Below, in pieces: positions 60,420-64,000 of a DNA stretch of 64,000 bases (its first letter is position 1; the number at the start of each line of letters is the position of its first letter). The notes under the pieces were generated by a model. The model made no database searches and was not told the origin of the DNA. It was given only the letters and a program-made list of their open reading frames with translations. The translations under genes and the position numbers were made by a program. This stretch comes from an uncultured Bacteroidota bacterium (GTDB lineage: Bacteria > Bacteroidota > Bacteroidia > Flavobacteriales > Flavobacteriaceae): contig CABZKA010000001.1 in the NCBI GenBank assembly GCA_902526165.1, positions 1 through 64,000 on the forward strand, written 5' to 3'.

Positions 60420-61172
60420 TTATTTAAAACTTGAATTATTATCTAAAGCTAATTCTAACTGTTTTTTATTTTTAACCCGTACTCTAGATTCAAAATTTTT
60501 TCTTCTAATTCCATTAATAATTTTTATGTGTGAGATTGAATGTGCATCTGATCCAACAAAGGATATCATATTTTTTTCTAATAATAAATCACTAATTTTT
60601 AAAATATCATCGCCATAGTATCCACTTACGGATAAAAGATTTAACTGAAATTTACAACCATGATTTAACAGTTTCTCAAATTCTTTAAAATTATGATGTA
60701 AAAATCTATATCTTTCAGGGTGTGCTAGCACAGGAATGTAACCATTTGTTCTTAATTCAAAAATTATTTCATATAAATTTATTGGGGGACTGATGTAAGA
60801 CATTTCAACCAAAACATAATTATTTTTTAAGCATAATAGGGATTTTGATCTTATTTTTTCAAAAATTGAATTATCTAACATGTATTCTGAAGCATAACTA
60901 ATTGCAATATTTTCATGATTTTTTTCTTGCAAACGTTGAAAGCTTTTTTCGATGCTTTTATTTGTGTTGTTATGAACACCTTCATAAGTGTGAGGTGTTC
61001 CAATAATTTTGGAGAAACCTAACATACTCATTTCATAAATCATTTTTAAAGATTCATCAATATTTTTGGCTCCATCATCAATTCCAGGTAATACATGAGA
61101 ATGAATATCAACAAAGTTTTTCGGAATTAAATCTGAAAGCTTAGGCTTAGCTCTGCTAAAAATATTGAACAT
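60420..61172 (-). CDS. PHP-type tyrosine-protein phosphatase (CpsB/YwqE-like)
   Basis: FVDIHSHVLPGIDDGAKNIDESLKMI, GTPHTYEG, LAHPERYRF, FVGSDAHS. Confidence 0.92.
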   Translation of the reverse strand: MFNIFSRAKPKLSDLIPKNFVDIHSHVLPGIDDGAKNIDESLKMIYEMSMLGFSKIIGTPHTYEGVHNNTNKSIEKSFQRLQEKNHENIAISYASEYMLDNSIFEKIRSKSLLCLKNNYVLVEMSYISPPINLYEIIFELRTNGYIPVLAHPERYRFLHHNFKEFEKLLNHGCKFQLNLLSVSGYYGDDILKISDLLLEKNMISFVGSDAHSISHIKIINGIRRKNFESRVRVKNKKQLELALDNNSSFK

Positions 61173-61228
61173 ATTGTCTTTATTGTTAATTAAATATATT
61201 TAATAATTTAGCATTCATTTCAATTAAT

Positions 61229-62323
61229 ATGTTATTATTTTACTCAATACTAGGTTTAATCACTTCTTTATTTCTTAATGGTTATTTAAATGAATTTTTT
61301 CGGAGAAGAAGACTGTTTGACCCTGTAAACACGAGGTCATCGCACAAAAACAGAGCTACGAGATCTGGAGGTGCAGCAATTTTTTTAACCTTATGCTTTT
61401 GCTATGGTATCGGACGAGCATTTTTAGATTTAGATATAAATCTATTTTCACTAATCGCATGTTGTTTTGTAGCTATTATTGGATTTTTTGATGATTTGTT
61501 TGAAATATACTACGTGGAAAAATTTGCTTTACAAGTTTTTGCAGGAATTATCTTAATTCAAAGTGATGTTTATATAAATAATTTTCATGGAGTTTTAGGT
61601 ATATATGAAATTTCTGAACTAAATTCATACATTATCTCCTTGTTTGTTTTCCTTGTAATCACAAATTCATTAAACCTTATTGATGGTATTGATGGCTTAG
61701 CAGGACTTATATCTCTAAAATTTTTTATAGTAATTTCAGTAATTATATATTTTACAGATCCAGATTCTTATTCTTTTCAAGTTAGTAAACAATCAATGTT
61801 AGCATATTCACTAACATTGATTGGCGCTTTGTTAGCATTCCTAATTTTTAATTTTAGATCAGATAAAAAAGTTTTCCTTGGTGATTTTGGCTCACTTTTA
61901 ATTGGCTCAGTAATAACCTATTTCATTTTTTCGGCTTTACATTCAGAAAATCAATTAATAACAGATAATTGGATTAATAGGTCACTAATTTGTGTATTAT
62001 TACTCATATACCCCCTAACTGATACATTAAGAGTTTATCTTCTCAGAGCAAAGTCTGGCAATTCTCCATTTTTACCTGACAGAAGACACCTGCATCATAA
62101 GCTAATAGATAAAGGCTACAGCCATGTAAAAGCTTCCATTTTAATATCATTGTTGTCAATTTCAGTTCTTGTTTTTGGTTTTGGAGTTTCTTTTTTTATT
62201 TGGGAAATTGGTTTGTCTTCAATTTTATTTGAAGGTGTCAATCTTATTACAACTATTTCAATTATTCTTATCTATATGATTTTCCTCTACTATAAATTTT
62301 TTGAATCAAAAGTGTCAAAGTGA
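61229..62323 (+). CDS. wecA: MraY/WecA-family undecaprenyl-phosphate glycosyl-1-phosphate transferase
   Basis: RSSHKNRATRSGGAAIFL, DDLFEIYYVEKFALQ, NSLNLIDGIDGLAG, FLGDFGSLLIG, RRHLHHKLID. Confidence 0.92.
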   Translation: MLLFYSILGLITSLFLNGYLNEFFRRRRLFDPVNTRSSHKNRATRSGGAAIFLTLCFCYGIGRAFLDLDINLFSLIACCFVAIIGFFDDLFEIYYVEKFALQVFAGIILIQSDVYINNFHGVLGIYEISELNSYIISLFVFLVITNSLNLIDGIDGLAGLISLKFFIVISVIIYFTDPDSYSFQVSKQSMLAYSLTLIGALLAFLIFNFRSDKKVFLGDFGSLLIGSVITYFIFSALHSENQLITDNWINRSLICVLLLIYPLTDTLRVYLLRAKSGNSPFLPDRRHLHHKLIDKGYSHVKASILISLLSISVLVFGFGVSFFIWEIGLSSILFEGVNLITTISIILIYMIFLYYKFFESKVSK

Positions 62324-62746
62324 TTTTATAACATATGTTACAATTCCCCAAATTTGTAACTCGTTTTCTTCATCAATTTTCATGGGCTTGTAGTTTTTAT
62401 TTTCAGGTTTTAAATACAAATCTTTTCCTTTCTTAATAATTCTTTTGACTGTAAAATCACCATCTATAAAACAAACAGCTATTTTATTATTTTCTGGATC
62501 TAAACTGCGATCAATGATAATTAAATCACCATCGCTTAACCCTGCATTTATCATTGAATCTCCGCTTACTTTCGCATAAAAAGTAGCATCACCATTTTTT
62601 ACTAGTTCCCTATCTAAGCTTATCCTGATCTCCTTAAAATCGTCCGCAGGTGATGGAAATCCTGCTGATATTCCTTGTTCCATCAACCATTGACCTAAAT
62701 TTTTTTCTTGCTCTGGTTGAAAGAATTTTAATTTATCTTTTTTCAT
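62315..62746 (-). CDS. umuD: UmuD-like S24/LexA-family protease
   Basis: AGFPSPADDF cleavage-type site, VSGDSMINAGLSDGDLIIIDRS, VKRIIKKGKDLYLKPEN. Confidence 0.93.
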   Translation of the reverse strand: MKKDKLKFFQPEQEKNLGQWLMEQGISAGFPSPADDFKEIRISLDRELVKNGDATFYAKVSGDSMINAGLSDGDLIIIDRSLDPENNKIAVCFIDGDFTVKRIIKKGKDLYLKPENKNYKPMKIDEENELQIWGIVTYVIKSL

Positions 62747-64000
62747 TTTACTTTTATAATATCATTGATCTTTGTAGTGTAGAGATCACTTAACCTTTCT
62801 TGTTTCATTTTCCATCTTTTTTTAAGGTCTTGACTTGCTAGCTTTATTTTACTTTGCCCATCTTTTTTTTGAATGTAGTCAATGGTTTTCATCAGTTTCC
62901 TGTGTTTGGGATTTTCATTCTCAAATAAATTTGTTTGATAATTTTTGATTGAGCTGATTGCCATTACAATTACACCTGATTTTTTGTAATTAAAACCAGA
63001 TCTAAATATCTTTTTTAACCCTTCAGTTGCATATTTACTTATCACCATGTTTGAATTTGTTGCAAATGGTATTGTCATAAGTATCCCGTTCCTATACTGA
63101 GGTTTATTTTTTTGAAACTTATTGCTTCTTACAAAAACATAAACTGCACTACATGTGCTTTTCTGTAGTCTTAACTTTTCCGCACAGCATACTGCAAAAG
63201 TTGATATCCTTTCATTTATTTTCTCAAAATCTGTAATTGTACCTTCAAAACTTCGGGTTGTAGCAATTGCTTTTTTGGGTGATCGATTTTCTTCTAGACA
63301 TAGGACAGATTCCCCCTCCAATTCTTTTTTAAGTCTTAATCCTACGACACTCATTTGTTTTCTTACCCAATCATCGGGAAGAGATACAAAATCATGAGCA
63401 TTATTTATTTCAAAACTTCTCAGTCTCTTTGCATGTCTAAACCCTATTCCCCAAACATTTTCAACTTTTAGCCATTTTAATGCTTTAATTCTATTTTTCT
63501 CTGATTTAATCATGTAGACACCCTTAGTTTTTTTTGGAAACTTTTTTGAAATTCTATTCGCTACTTTAGCCAAGGCTTTTGTAGGTGCTATTCCTATACT
63601 TATTGGTATTCCTGTCCACTTAAGAACTTTTTTCTGTATTTCTTTGCAATAGACTTCCAAGTTATAACCTTTAAAACCTTTAAATTCTAAAAAAGCTTCA
63701 TCGATACTATATATTTCGATATTAGGGGTATAAGAGGATAGGATATTCATCACTCTACTGCTCATGTCCCCATAAAGCGGGAAGTTCGATGAAAATATTT
63801 TCACATTATTTTCTTTAAAAATTTTTTCATATTTAAAAGCCGGTGCACCCATTGGAATGCCAAGTTTCTTGGCTTCATTGCTTCTGGAGATTGCACAGCC
63901 ATCGTTATTTGACAAAACTACAATTGGCTTTCCATTAAGAGTAGGGTCAAAAACTCTCTCGCACGAAACATAAAAATTATTACAATCAACCAGTGCAAAC
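62743..64000 (-). CDS. umuC: Y-family DNA polymerase UmuC (5' end beyond window)
   Basis: SIDEAFLEF, GIPISIGIAPTKALAKVANRISKK. The frame continues past the track start to the edge as FALVDCNNFYVSCERVFDPTLNGKPIVVLSNNDGCAISRS. Confidence 0.94.
   Translation of the reverse strand, partial: FALVDCNNFYVSCERVFDPTLNGKPIVVLSNNDGCAISRSNEAKKLGIPMGAPAFKYEKIFKENNVKIFSSNFPLYGDMSSRVMNILSSYTPNIEIYSIDEAFLEFKGFKGYNLEVYCKEIQKKVLKWTGIPISIGIAPTKALAKVANRISKKFPKKTKGVYMIKSEKNRIKALKWLKVENVWGIGFRHAKRLRSFEINNAHDFVSLPDDWVRKQMSVVGLRLKKELEGESVLCLEENRSPKKAIATTRSFEGTITDFEKINERISTFAVCCAEKLRLQKSTCSAVYVFVRSNKFQKNKPQYRNGILMTIPFATNSNMVISKYATEGLKKIFRSGFNYKKSGVIVMAISSIKNYQTNLFENENPKHRKLMKTIDYIQKKDGQSKIKLASQDLKKRWKMKQERLSDLYTTKINDIIKVK

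Noticed and set aside
20417-62323. Integrative island inserted at tRNA-Leu
   Set aside because: No integrase, no transposase and no recognised repeat of the tRNA 3' end at the right boundary; the position could be incidental.
1-64000. CRISPR arrays, IS elements, prophage genes, toxin-antitoxin or classical defence systems
   Set aside because: No regularly spaced repeats, transposase/integrase motifs, phage genes or recognisable defence proteins found on either strand.

Overview
AT-rich Bacteroidota/Flavobacteriia-like chromosomal window with four blocks. (1) 0-5.3 kb: right end of a laminarin-type polysaccharide utilisation locus (PKD lipoprotein, PKD-GH16 laminarinase lipoprotein, GH3 beta-glucosidase), preceded by an odd opposite-strand PKD fragment at the extreme left edge. 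(2) 5.3-20.5 kb: housekeeping genes (metG, mfd, GNAT, aspartate kinase, serA-like, mgtE, rsmA, serS, ribF, pth, rplY, prs) and a tRNA-Leu(CAA). (3) 20.5-62.3 kb: a large, almost entirely plus-strand surface-polysaccharide (Wzx/Wzy type) locus: HTH regulator, UpxY/NusG-like antiterminator, then metK-ahcY, nucleotide-sugar genes (rfbBACD, two UDP-sugar dehydrogenases, gmd, fcl, colD-like), glycosyltransferases, flippase, polymerase, AsnB amidotransferase, initiating transferases and the wza/wzc/PHP-phosphatase export module. (4) 62.3-64 kb: umuC-umuD in unusual order, umuC truncated by the window. Best leads: an SDR/GT2/FAD-oxidoreductase/GtrA cassette that may modify a lipid-linked sugar; a colitose-like branch with a His-active-site ColD homologue next to a GT11; a conserved PKD plus uncharacterised domain shared by a lipoprotein and GH16; a perfect 22-bp inverted repeat inside metK; metK-ahcY placed inside the polysaccharide operon; and an unassigned 280-aa protein. 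No CRISPR array, transposase or rRNA was seen. Family calls rest on motif recognition by eye; no searches were run.
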